A stretch of 64,000 nt of DNA, taken from an uncultured Spirochaetales bacterium (GTDB taxonomy: Bacteria; Spirochaetota; Spirochaetia; Sphaerochaetales; Sphaerochaetaceae). Of this stretch, positions 32,382 through 42,200 are shown one piece after another. The position numbers and the translations under genes were made by a program. The notes below the pieces were generated by a model. That model saw nothing but the letters and a program-made list of their open reading frames with translations, did not search any database and was not told the DNA's origin. The DNA lies in contig CASDXQ010000001.1 in NCBI GenBank assembly GCA_949285145.1, positions 1 through 64,000 of the forward strand. Reading direction: 5' to 3'. How positions within the stretch are numbered: the stretch's first letter is position 1; each line of letters opens with the position of its first letter.

Positions 32382-33543
32382 CGCTCATCTCCTCCAGAGC
32401 AGTTCTCTCGTCACTCGGCACGGGAAGGGTAAGCGTGAAAGTCGTCCCTTCCCCTACTGTGCTTTCGACACTTATATCACCGCCGTGTTCTTTCATTATC
32501 TTGTACACAACAGTCAGCCCAAGACCTGTGCCGCTCGCCTTTGTAGTGAAATACGGCTCGAATATCTTGCTCATCTTGTCTCTTTCGATACCGCATCCGG
32601 TATCCCTGATCATGATCTTCACATTATCTCCGTCGCTTCTGGCACAAATATCAAGGCGCCCTCCTCTTTCCATGGCATTCATGGCATTTTTTATCATGTT
32701 GAGCAGAGCCTGCCTGATGTAGTTAGCATCCAGCATGAGCTGTGGCAGGAAAGGCTCAACCTTCACGATGAACTTTATTCCGTGCTCTTCAAGTTCAGGA
32801 CGTACAAACTCCTCAAGCGAGGAAAGAAGAGGCTCAAGACGCTGTTTTTTCAGTTCAACATTCATGGGGCGCACTGCGAAAAGAAAGTCGACGGCAATTC
32901 CGTTCAGATGTCCGATCTCTTCTTCAAGGACATTCGTATACCGTTTAGCCTCTTCTCCGGTGAGACTTCCCTTCTTCTCGAAAGCTTTCCTGAGCAGCTG
33001 GAGATGTATCTGCATTGCGGCAAGCGGATTCTTTATCTCATGGGCAATACCTGCGGCCATGGTAGTCATTGAAGCAAGAGACTCGCTTCTTCTGAGCCTG
33101 GTCTCCTTCCTCTTTTCCTCTGTAATGTCCTGCACGGAAAGATCGAGATACACACCGTCCTCCGTTGCAAGCCTTCTGTTGGAAAGAAGGATTATCCTTA
33201 TTTCACTGCCCGCCTGGAAGTAGAATTCCTTTTCATCCTCTTCGCTGCCGATGCTAAGTTCCCTGAGATAGCTCATCACCTCATCATCCGTGATTATTTC
33301 ATCAAGACGATGGCCTTCTGCACGTCCGAGATAGAGTCTGTTTGACGGAAGAAGCGTGAAGAAAAGAGTATTCGCATAACGGATTATGTCATCTGAGAGA
33401 ACGCAATGCCCTGTCTTTCCGCTTTCAAGAAGCGCCTCAAGCATTTCCGACTCCCTCATCTGAAGAGCGATCAGCCTTTTGATCTCTTTTTCCGGCATGC
33501 TGTCAATTTTGCTTACAGCCTTCTTAAGCAGTCTGTTGCTCAT
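32374..33543 (-). CDS. atoS: Soluble sensor histidine kinase (NtrB/AtoS type)
   Basis: A 389-residue kinase without membrane segments. A PAS-like domain (about residues 30-145) precedes the H-box AAGIAHEIKNPLAAM, then N-box NMIKNAMNAMERGG, G1 DTGCGI, and G2 ASGTGLGLTVVYKIM. It should autophosphorylate the H-box His and phosphorylate the adjacent sigma-54 regulator. The ATG at 33543 overlaps the holB stop by four bases (ATGA); the frame stays open further upstream inside holB, but that is not used. The cytoplasmic location suggests an internal metabolic or cell-state signal. Confidence 0.92.
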   Translation of the reverse strand: MSNRLLKKAVSKIDSMPEKEIKRLIALQMRESEMLEALLESGKTGHCVLSDDIIRYANTLFFTLLPSNRLYLGRAEGHRLDEIITDDEVMSYLRELSIGSEEDEKEFYFQAGSEIRIILLSNRRLATEDGVYLDLSVQDITEEKRKETRLRRSESLASMTTMAAGIAHEIKNPLAAMQIHLQLLRKAFEKKGSLTGEEAKRYTNVLEEEIGHLNGIAVDFLFAVRPMNVELKKQRLEPLLSSLEEFVRPELEEHGIKFIVKVEPFLPQLMLDANYIRQALLNMIKNAMNAMERGGRLDICARSDGDNVKIMIRDTGCGIERDKMSKIFEPYFTTKASGTGLGLTVVYKIMKEHGGDISVESTVGEGTTFTLTLPVPSDERTALEEMSDG

Positions 33544-34667
33544 AATGCAAGTATCCCCCTGTGAATATTCTCGAGCATGATGCGTCTGTTCTGCGCATAA
33601 ACCCGGGAATTGCTGAAACACCTGCTGACAAGACAGAGTGTCTGATCACATAATACCGTATCCAGGCGTCCCTGTCGGAAACCATCCTCCACAATGGACA
33701 ATATCCTCTCAAGGAAAATACGCCATGCGGAAAAACTGTCAAGAAAAGCGCACAGGCTGTTCATCTCATCGTTTGTAAGCGCCTCCTTCCTGACAAGAAG
33801 ACGGTGGACGAACTCCTCGGCAAATATGTTCAGCTGGTCAAGATCAAGACCGGATGAGATAAGGAAGAATTCTTCCAGATCACTGCCCTCCCTTCTGAAA
33901 GTGTCGCGGATGAGAGCATGCTGCTCACGGGCGGAGACAGATGGAAACACATAATGTCTGACACGAGAGAGGATAGTATCAAGGATACGTCCGGGATTAC
34001 TGGAAATAAGAATAATGTATGCACCTTCAGGCGGCTCTTCCAGCAGCTTGAGAATCGAATTGACGGCACCAGTGCTCACGTCCTCGATATTCTCAAGGAT
34101 CACTATCTTGTTCTGCTCCCTGTTCTGCTGCAGATAAGACTGGATGAGTCTGATCTGGTCTATTGTGAAAAGAGATGACTTCTTTCTGGCAAGGTAAAAG
34201 CGGTCGCAGGCCTTGTCGAATGAAGCAAGGAATGACGAGACAGCCTGTCTGTCATCTGCCTCGGGCTGTTCCATAAGAAGAGATGAAAGTTCGCCTGCAG
34301 CAGTGAAAGCATCCTTATCGCTGTTTGAATAAAGGGCTTCATGATAAGAGAGAAGCATCACTCTTGCCTCATGCACGAGATTCATGAAAGCCTGTGAGGT
34401 CATATCCTTTTCATAGAGATTTCTCAGCGCTCTGATGCGCATGCTGCTCTCACGCGATGAGATGACAATCAGGCTGGCACTGTCAAGTGTGTCGTATTTT
34501 CCGCTTTCCCCGCACAGGTTCAGAGCGAGTTCCAGGGCAACAGTCATTCTGGATGAATATTCGCAGCCTGAAAAGAGAATGGAACGGGCCAGTGTGCCGC
34601 TCTTCATCTCTTCTTCAAGCCTCAGGGCAATCTGTTTCTGGGTTCTAGCTGATCTGAGTAAAGGCAT
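33540..34667 (-). CDS. holB: DNA polymerase III delta'-like clamp-loader subunit
   Basis: The 375-residue protein has the AAA+ fold of DnaX/HolB proteins: LARSILFSGCEYSSRMTVAL in place of a working Walker A, then KIVILENIEDVSTGAVNSIL and KLLEEPPEGAYIILISSNPG, and ILDTILSRVRHY with the SRC-like sensor changed to SRV. No zinc-binding cysteines are seen. This divergence is common for delta' subunits, which do not hydrolyse ATP. It lies between cvpA (23-base overlap) and the AtoS-type kinase (4-base overlap). Confidence 0.82.
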   Translation of the reverse strand: MPLLRSARTQKQIALRLEEEMKSGTLARSILFSGCEYSSRMTVALELALNLCGESGKYDTLDSASLIVISSRESSMRIRALRNLYEKDMTSQAFMNLVHEARVMLLSYHEALYSNSDKDAFTAAGELSSLLMEQPEADDRQAVSSFLASFDKACDRFYLARKKSSLFTIDQIRLIQSYLQQNREQNKIVILENIEDVSTGAVNSILKLLEEPPEGAYIILISSNPGRILDTILSRVRHYVFPSVSAREQHALIRDTFRREGSDLEEFFLISSGLDLDQLNIFAEEFVHRLLVRKEALTNDEMNSLCAFLDSFSAWRIFLERILSIVEDGFRQGRLDTVLCDQTLCLVSRCFSNSRVYAQNRRIMLENIHRGILAL

Positions 34668-35187
34668 TCACCCCTTCCTGTGCTATGCTTTCAAGAGCAG
34701 AGATTGTCTGCGGTAGCAATGGATTGATGATCTTTGTCACTATCAGCGATGAGCCTAGAATGCCGGACAGGTCGAAGACAGGCTGTATTGACAGCAGATA
34801 AATGATCACTGAGAAAACAAGAAGCGAGAACACAAGCCCCCAGATGAAACCGAGTATGTTGTCAATAACGCCGAGCTTGAAAGTCTCGACAATCTTCCTT
34901 GCCATTTTCCCGACAACAACAATGAGAAGGAAACCCGCAAGCGCAAGAACGATGAAACTTATCACAGATGCGCCGAATTCAGGGAACGAAGAGGGAAGAA
35001 GCGTCGAGACATGAGGCGAGAGAACGGATGTAAACATAACTGCGACAAGCAGGCCAACAGCAATGCCCACCCATTTTGAAAGTTCCATCACAAAGCCTTT
35101 TATGCAGCAGAAAACAGCACTTACCATTGTGAAGACGAAAATCACGATATCGACGACACTGAGTGCCGCTCCTCCGATTTCAATCAT
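34645..35187 (-). CDS. cvpA: CvpA-family membrane protein
   Basis: A 180-residue protein with four hydrophobic segments. The first two (VVDIVIFVFTMVSAVFCCIK, GIAVGLLVAVMF) and the later GVIDNILGFIWGLVFSLLVF match the CvpA/colicin V production family, whose role lies in envelope maintenance. The ATG at 35187 has AAGGAG at six bases. It overlaps murG by eight bases and holB by 23, so it is in the same operon. Confidence 0.85.
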   Translation of the reverse strand: MIEIGGAALSVVDIVIFVFTMVSAVFCCIKGFVMELSKWVGIAVGLLVAVMFTSVLSPHVSTLLPSSFPEFGASVISFIVLALAGFLLIVVVGKMARKIVETFKLGVIDNILGFIWGLVFSLLVFSVIIYLLSIQPVFDLSGILGSSLIVTKIINPLLPQTISALESIAQEGVNAFTQIS

Positions 35188-36208
35188 ATAAAACTCCTTT
35201 GACAAGAGATGCGATTGAAGCAGCCGCATCTTCTTTTTTCAGTTTATAAGCATTCTGTCCGGTTACAGTGTTATCATCCATCAGATGAGAGACTTTTTCA
35301 AGAAAGCCGGCCTTGTCTCTCAGAACAAGTGCCGCTCCCCTTTCCTCAAGCCATGAAGCATTCTCGATCTGATCCCCCCTGCTGCCTTCACGGCCGAGCG
35401 GAACAAGCAGGCTTGCCTTGCCCAGAGTGCACAGTTCGCTCACGGTGTTGGCGCCGCTGCGCGAAATGACAAGCCGTGCCTTCTTCATGATGAGGGGAAG
35501 ATCCTCTCCTATGAATTCCCTCTGTTCATAATTCTCCCTCCGGATGGAGAAATCTCCCTGTTTGCCCGCCTGATGGACAACATGCCATCTGGGGCACAGT
35601 TCATCAAGATGTTCATAAACAAGACTGTTGATCTCGCCGGCTCCCGTGCTGCCGCCGAGAACCAGGATAAGATCTGGAGACTGTGGAATATCCTGATGAG
35701 ACAGAAAGGCAATCTCACGCCTCACGGGATTGCCTGTATATATGTATTTCTTCCCGTCGGCAAGAGGAGAATCAAAGCCCAGACAGACAATGCCGGCAAA
35801 ATGTGAGCATATCCTGTTTGCAAGTCCCATTGAACAGTCAGACTCATGTATGACGATCCTGATCTTAAGAGCGGCTGCCGCAAGGCAGACCGGAACGGAA
35901 ACATAGCCGCCTTTGGAGAAAAGCACATCAGGTTCTTCCTTTCTCAGGATTGAAAGTGACTGGAAGAATCCAGCTGCTATCCTGAAAACATCCGTGAAAT
36001 TCTCACTGGAGAAATAACGGCGGAGCTTTCCTGTGCTTACCGGATAGAATCTGAGGCCATGGGCTCTGACATATTCCGCCTCGTTTTCCTTTCTGGAGCC
36101 GATATAAAAAGCATCAAGATCATTCATCTGCTCTTTAAGCTCCTGATAAACGCTCAGAGCAGGAATGACATGCCCCAGTGTGCCACCTCCGGTAAATGCA
36201 ATCTTCAT
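35180..36208 (-). CDS. murG: UDP-GlcNAc transferase MurG (lipid II synthesis)
   Basis: MurG adds GlcNAc to lipid I to make lipid II on the inner face of the membrane. The 342-residue protein begins MKIAFTGGGTLGHVIPALSV, the first G-loop; further motifs are LFSKGGYVSVPVCLAAAALK, VLGGSTGAGEIN (second G-loop) and ISRSGANTVSELC. The ATG at 36208 lies seven bases after a TACCTT -10 box. The open frame up to 36244 begins with the TTG of the -35 box and is rejected. First gene of murG-cvpA-holB-kinase-regulator-helicase. Confidence 0.95.
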   Translation of the reverse strand: MKIAFTGGGTLGHVIPALSVYQELKEQMNDLDAFYIGSRKENEAEYVRAHGLRFYPVSTGKLRRYFSSENFTDVFRIAAGFFQSLSILRKEEPDVLFSKGGYVSVPVCLAAAALKIRIVIHESDCSMGLANRICSHFAGIVCLGFDSPLADGKKYIYTGNPVRREIAFLSHQDIPQSPDLILVLGGSTGAGEINSLVYEHLDELCPRWHVVHQAGKQGDFSIRRENYEQREFIGEDLPLIMKKARLVISRSGANTVSELCTLGKASLLVPLGREGSRGDQIENASWLEERGAALVLRDKAGFLEKVSHLMDDNTVTGQNAYKLKKEDAAASIASLVKGVLYD

Positions 36209-36215
36209 GCTTTTT

Positions 36216-36244
36216 AAGGTACTCTTCAGTTTCTTGTGTGTCAA
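36216..36244 (-). promoter_or_regulatory. Promoter of the murG operon
   Basis: Minus-strand TTGACA (36239-36244), 17 bases, TACCTT (36216-36221). The murG ATG follows after seven bases, so the mRNA is probably leaderless. Confidence 0.7.
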
Positions 36245-36306
36245 TTAGACACAGCCCTATGTTTTAATGACTCACTGAATGCCTTTCCTTTAACAATCGT
36301 TTTTTG

Positions 36307-36312
36307 TATTAT
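36307..36312 (+). promoter_or_regulatory. -10 box of secA
   Basis: TATTAT nine bases before the secA ATG; no good -35 at the usual distance (TTTCCT at 36284 is weak). Suggests a leader of three bases or less. Confidence 0.4.
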
Positions 36313-36321
36313 ATGCCTCAT

Positions 36322-39099
36322 ATGGCTAAGAATTTTTTTGCCGCCCTCTTTGGCGGAACAAAACACGATAAGGATATGAAGAGGCTCAACCCCATCGTTG
36401 CGGCAGTGAATGCCGAGGCAGGATGGGCTGCAGAACTGACTCATGAAGACATGGTCAGACAGACAAATGAATGGAAAGCACAGATCAGAGATGGAAAGAC
36501 TGCTCTTGACTTGATTCTTCCGAAAGCTTTCGCCCTTGCAAGGGAAGCAAGCTGGAGAGTACTGGGTGAAAAGCATTATGATGTGCAGATTATGGGTGCG
36601 GTTGTTCTCCACCAGGGTGATATTCTCGAGATGAAGACAGGCGAAGGAAAAACACTCACATGCGTTCCCGCCGCTTACCTCAATGCTCTTAGCGGCAACG
36701 GTGTTCATGTTGTCACCGTCAATGACTACCTTGCAGGAAGAGATGCTTCCTGGATGGGCCCGGTCTATTCATACATGGGTCTGACAACAGGCGTCATCTT
36801 TGCAAATCAGGACAACGAGTCAAAGAAAAAGGCATATGAATGCGACATCACATACGGCACCAACAATGAGTTCGGCTTTGACTATCTGAGAGACAATCTG
36901 AAATGGAGAATGCAGGACAAAGTCCAGCCGAAACACAACTTCTGCATTGTCGATGAAATAGACTCGATCCTCATCGATGAGGCCCGCACTCCCCTCATAA
37001 TCTCAGGCCAGGCTGATGATGATTCAAAACAGGTAAAGGCTGCCAACAGCATTGTGCACTTCCTCAGGGAATGCGAGAAGAATCCCGAAACCGGCGAATA
37101 CTATGAACTGACAAAAATGGAAATGCTCGACAGAAAGGCAGTTGAGGCTTTTGACGAGAGAGGCGATTACAGGATCGATGAGAAGGCGAAGAACATCACT
37201 TTCACAAAACAGGGCATAAACAATCTTGAAAGGATACTGAAGTCACAGGGACTGCTTGTCACATCAACAGATGAGAACGGAAATGACACAACAAGCATAT
37301 ATGATGACGGAAATTTCGAGCTGATCCATTACTGCACCGAGGCCGTGATCGCCCACCGCCTTTACGAGAAGGATGTGGATTATGTCGTCCATGACGGCAT
37401 TGTCGAGATCGTCGACCAGTTCACAGGCCGCATCCTGTCCGGAAGACGTTATTCTGGAGGCCTCCATCAGGCAATAGAGGCAAAGGAAGGCGTGAAGATA
37501 CAGGGTCAGTCAAAGACTTTCGCCACCATCACATTCCAGAACTTCTTCAGGATGTATGACAAGCTTTCCGGCATGACCGGTACTGCAGATACGGAAGCCA
37601 ATGAATTCAAGCAGATCTATGATCTTGATGTTGTTGTTGTTCCGACCAACAAGCCTGTGAGAAGAGTCGACCTTCCCGACCTCATCTATTACAACGAGGA
37701 GATGAAGTTCAACGCAATTGTCGAGGAAGTCAGGAAGATCCATGCCACAGGCCAGCCTGTGCTTGTAGGTACGGTCTCAATAGAGAAATCCGAACTGCTT
37801 TCAAAGATGTTCCGCCGCGCCGGTATCCAGCATGAGGTTCTCAATGCAAAGAACCATGCGCGAGAGGCTTTCATCATAGGCGAAGCCGGACGCAAGGGGG
37901 CCGTCACCATTTCCACGAACATGGCAGGACGCGGTACGGATATCAAGCTGGGAGGATCCCCTGAGCATCTTGCAATGAAGAAAGTCGGCAGCGAGGCTGA
38001 GCCTGAAGTCCTCCGACAGGCTGTAAAGGACATCATGCCGCAGTGGAAGGAAGCGTATGAGGAAGTAAAGGCACTGGGAGGTCTTTACATCATCGGCTCG
38101 GAGCGTCATGAATCAAGACGTATCGATAACCAGCTCAGAGGCCGTTCCGGCCGCCAGGGTGATCCCGGTTCATCACGTTTCTTTGTCTCCATGGATGATA
38201 CTCTCATGCGCCTTTTCGCATCCGATACAGTCAAATCGATTGTCGGAAAGCTCGGTATGACGGACGGTGCCCCCATCGAGAACAAAATGCTTACCAATGC
38301 AATTGAGAAGGCTCAGGAAAGAGTCGAGGAAAGGAACTTTGAAATCAGGAAAAGACTCCTTGACTATGATGATGTTCTCAATGAGCAGAGAAACTACATC
38401 TATGAACAGAGAGACGAGATCATCACAAGCGATGACCTTCCCTCACGTATCAAGACAAACTGCAGGATCTTTACGGAGAGCCTATATGATGAGACACAGA
38501 AGGAGGGAGCGGCAAAATACAGAGAAGCGCTTCAGAGAACATTCACGACAAGTTTTGATCTGACTGATGAGGAGTACAAGTCAAAGCCTGTCGACACAGT
38601 CGTTGACAGGATAAATGCAATCCTTGATGCCAAGGAAAAGCTCATCGGAAAGGAGAACTTCAATCTTTTCATCCGCTCCCTGTATCTCAGGAACATTGAC
38701 AAGAGATGGATCGATCACCTTGATGTGCTTGATGAGATAAAGGATGCTTCCCAGCTCAAGAGTTATGCACAGAAGAATCCTCTCATCGAGTATAAGAACG
38801 AGGCAAGTGATGCTTATGACAAGATGCTTGATGAGATTAGTGAGAACGTCTGCCGTACTGCTGTCGCCGCAAAGTTCGTCCTCAGGACTTCAAGCCGTAG
38901 TCCGCAGAATTCAAAGCTCACCCTCTCCCGTCCTCAGATCAATGCACAGGCAAGTCAGAATGCCGCAAAGCCTCATGTGACTGACTCCGCAATGAAGACA
39001 ACCACAGTCGTGCGCACCACGCCGAAGATCGGACGCAATGATCCCTGTCCATGCGGAAGCGGAAAGAAATACAAGAACTGCTGCGGCAGAAATGTGTGA
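36322..39099 (+). CDS. secA: Preprotein translocase ATPase SecA
   Basis: SecA drives post-translational export through SecYEG. The 925-residue protein starts [18 protein letters not shown]. It has Walker [26 protein letters not shown], Walker [37 protein letters not shown], and the [16 protein letters not shown] motif VI. The C-terminal zinc tail [16 protein letters not shown] binds SecB or ribosomes. The ATG at 36322 lacks a ribosome-binding site; the frame is open to 36304. Full length and alone in its transcript. Confidence 0.98.
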   Translation: MAKNFFAALFGGTKHDKDMKRLNPIVAAVNAEAGWAAELTHEDMVRQTNEWKAQIRDGKTALDLILPKAFALAREASWRVLGEKHYDVQIMGAVVLHQGDILEMKTGEGKTLTCVPAAYLNALSGNGVHVVTVNDYLAGRDASWMGPVYSYMGLTTGVIFANQDNESKKKAYECDITYGTNNEFGFDYLRDNLKWRMQDKVQPKHNFCIVDEIDSILIDEARTPLIISGQADDDSKQVKAANSIVHFLRECEKNPETGEYYELTKMEMLDRKAVEAFDERGDYRIDEKAKNITFTKQGINNLERILKSQGLLVTSTDENGNDTTSIYDDGNFELIHYCTEAVIAHRLYEKDVDYVVHDGIVEIVDQFTGRILSGRRYSGGLHQAIEAKEGVKIQGQSKTFATITFQNFFRMYDKLSGMTGTADTEANEFKQIYDLDVVVVPTNKPVRRVDLPDLIYYNEEMKFNAIVEEVRKIHATGQPVLVGTVSIEKSELLSKMFRRAGIQHEVLNAKNHAREAFIIGEAGRKGAVTISTNMAGRGTDIKLGGSPEHLAMKKVGSEAEPEVLRQAVKDIMPQWKEAYEEVKALGGLYIIGSERHESRRIDNQLRGRSGRQGDPGSSRFFVSMDDTLMRLFASDTVKSIVGKLGMTDGAPIENKMLTNAIEKAQERVEERNFEIRKRLLDYDDVLNEQRNYIYEQRDEIITSDDLPSRIKTNCRIFTESLYDETQKEGAAKYREALQRTFTTSFDLTDEEYKSKPVDTVVDRINAILDAKEKLIGKENFNLFIRSLYLRNIDKRWIDHLDVLDEIKDASQLKSYAQKNPLIEYKNEASDAYDKMLDEISENVCRTAVAAKFVLRTSSRSPQNSKLTLSRPQINAQASQNAAKPHVTDSAMKTTTVVRTTPKIGRNDPCPCGSGKKYKNCCGRNV

Positions 39100-39128
39100 G
39101 ACCTGAAAAAACTCACATAACATAACAT

Positions 39129-39162
39129 AAGGAGCTTCGCTGTGAGGCTCCTTCTCATTTTC
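39129..39162 (+). terminator. Terminator after secA
   Basis: AAGGAGC (39129-39135) pairs with GCTCCTT (39147-39153), followed by CTCATTTTC. Moderate. Confidence 0.55.
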
Positions 39163-39220
39163 ACGCACATGACCTGAATGTCAACCTGCATTTACTTTTT
39201 CAATTGTCCCTGACGAAATC

Positions 39221-39260
39221 ATAAAAAATCCGGCAGAGCAATATACTGTCCTTCCGGATT
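39221..39260 (-). terminator. Terminator of the large mosaic lipoprotein gene
   Basis: Minus-strand AATCCGG pairs with CCGGATT over a 20-base loop and is followed by TTTTTTAT. Confidence 0.65.
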
Positions 39261-39284
39261 GAATAATAATTTGCTTATGCGAAA

Positions 39285-42200
39285 TCAGAAGTAGCGAATA
39301 GCATATATTTTCTGAGACGACGCATTAGATACTGTGGCTTCTATGAGCGTAATATATCCGTCTAAATCTCCAGAAGAATATACATAGTAATAATTATCCG
39401 TGTCATATTCAGAAGATGTCACTAACCATTCTTCAGATCTCATTAATTTTGCCTCGTCAACACTTGGAAGATACCAGTCGTCATAACCTTTGTACTCAGC
39501 GCTGTATACAGCATCAGGTGCATACCATTCTTGTTTGGAGTCGCCCTCTTCATAATCATAAACATTCTCTTTTCTGTTATTCACAAGTAATTCCGTATTC
39601 CTCTTTCCTTCACCTATTTCTCTACGTGTACAATCAGCATTGTCATATCTTGTTGTTCCGTTTACATAAAGATTTTGACCGTATGAGCTTAATCTGAAAT
39701 AGCCTAAGCAGGCATAAGCATAATCAGAATCGCCAAAAGTAAAAACACCGTTACCATCATGCGCAAGTTGATACGGACTCTGTTCAATGAACCGCCAGCC
39801 ATCATCTCTTACGCTTCCTTCGTCATAGATGATATAACCACCGGCAGGTCCTGTAATAATGAAATCAAGATCAATTACATTAATTGCAGATTCAATTCCT
39901 TTTTCATCACGTACCTGAATAATAAACTTTTTTGATTCGAATATATCTTCAGCTTCCTCAGATGAAAGCATGATAGAAACATCTTCAGAACAAATTGAAT
40001 TCCAGGTTGCATTGAATATTTCATTCGGATCTATAGAATACCTGTAGTCAACAATCTTCTTACCATTCAAAGACTCAACATGAAGGTTTATTGAATCCGT
40101 CACAGATAATGCATAATCCCCATCAATTGCCAAGAAAGGTTTTTCATCCCATGTAACATCATATGCAATATAGTTTTCCCCCTGATAACCAACGACAGGA
40201 CTCTCATTCTGAAGCCAGTCATCATATACAATCTTTGTCAGATCAAAATCATCATAATAGTCATATATGAATGAAAGATCTGCATTTTCACCTTTACTAT
40301 TGAGTTCGATTGTATTTGTCTTACCCCAGTAGTTATAAGAGAAATCGAATTCTTCTGTAATTTCACGTTTGAACTTACTGACTATTTTTTTTATTGAATT
40401 ATAGTATCCAGAAAAAAATGGTAAATTATTAGTGTAATCCGCAGTAATGTTAATTTGTGAATCTGTATAATTGTTGTTCCCTGAATCAAATGTATAATTC
40501 AAGTGTGAGATGATAATTTCACCACAATTATCAAACGTATTCGAATACATTGAAATTCCATATCCGCTCCAGAAACTGATATGTGCATAATATGAGATAT
40601 AATTATTAATGATATAAGTATGACAATGAAAACCATCATTATGGATCTCAATATCAGAAGTTCCATACATAGTATTGCTGATAAAATATGCTTCGGAAAC
40701 ATGCAAATTATCATAATATTTTATATAATTAGAATTTATCACGTTATCGCTGATTATTGCATCATCAATGATGTAACAATCTCCAACAATATTGCTTTCT
40801 TTCAGAATTCCCGAAAAATCAGACAAAGAACCACGTTGAGGAGTTTCGTAATAATCACCAGATGTAAAAGGTCCAGTTATCGAAGAATCCTCAACAAACA
40901 GATTTCCCTGAAGACCCTGCTCACAGTTCTGGATCTCAACGTATCTCAGGAGATTACCGGAAACATACTGAGGATCATAGACAGTGCCTGAATATGAAAT
41001 ATTGTCACTTACACCGTTTATGCCCCTCCATGTACCTTCACCATCCTCAACTCCATGGAATACGATATGTTCATCTTCTGTACCATCCGCAATGATCGTA
41101 CCTTCCACCTGAATTCTGTACGGCCCCGCGAACTGGATTTCTGTTCCTGCTTCAATAGTAAGTGTCTTACCCTTTTCAACCATTATGTTGCCGACAACAA
41201 GATATGGACTCATTTCCTTTGTCCATACAAGATCGTCATCGAGAAGCACACCGGAGACTTCCTTCTTCTGATCGGTAAGACGAACTTCAGCCTTAACCAT
41301 ATCCGAAATATTGCCCGCAGTATCCTTAACCCTGATGAATACACTCTTAAGTCCGTTGCCGCTTTCAAGCTCACGGTCAAATGAGGCATAATAATCCTCC
41401 CAGTCGACAAGACCGTCAAGAGACTCATCATAAATCACCTGCATTTCAGATATACCGCTGCCTTCATCCAACGCATCAACATGGATTGTGACATCCTTAT
41501 CTGCGGCGGTACTTGCTCCATTGTTGATCCTGACGGAATTAATCACAGGAACCGTCGTGTCCACCAAGGTGACATCATTCAATTTCTTCGTCTCAAGCGG
41601 TGTCAGACCGCTGACTGTCATATACTGGCTGTCCCAGCCTTTCTTAGTGAATGTGACACTATGCTCGCCTGTTGAGATAAGATTGCCTATGTAATAGTAA
41701 CCGGTTGAATCCGTTGTAGTAGTAAGGATGCCTTCCTCGCCTTTTGTCTCAACAGAAACAGTGACACCTTCAAAATAATCCAGACTGTCAAGATATACAT
41801 AACCTTCAATGTTTGATGAATTCGGGATTATCCTGATCGTATCAAGGTCGAGAACAGGACACGGGACTGCCGTGAATTTCACTGTTGCTGTAGGAGTATT
41901 GGCCCTTTCAACAATGAGAGTATGCTCACCAAGCGGTATATGGGAGAAAATAAAATCACCAGTACTGTCTGTAATCACTTCAGTATTCGCAATGTCATCA
42001 AAATATACACGCGCACCGGAATCATCATCAGCGCCGGCAACATCGATATGACCGCAGACTGTGATTGCAATTGCGGAAAGTTCCTTTTCAGGCACAGAGT
42101 ACGCACCTTCAGTCAGTACTGTTATTGTCTGACTGTCTGATGCGGTCTCGAAATCTACATGCGAGAAACGTACGCCTCCTGCATAGTTTGCGGATGGAAC

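Noticed and set aside
32344-33072. 242-codon open frame antisense to the histidine kinase
   Set aside because: Covers the conserved kinase core on the other strand; no start signal and no domain.
36209-36244. TTG start for a longer MurG
   Set aside because: The TTG belongs to a perfect -35 TTGACA with a -10 box 17 bases further; the family start MKIAFTGGG is at 36208.
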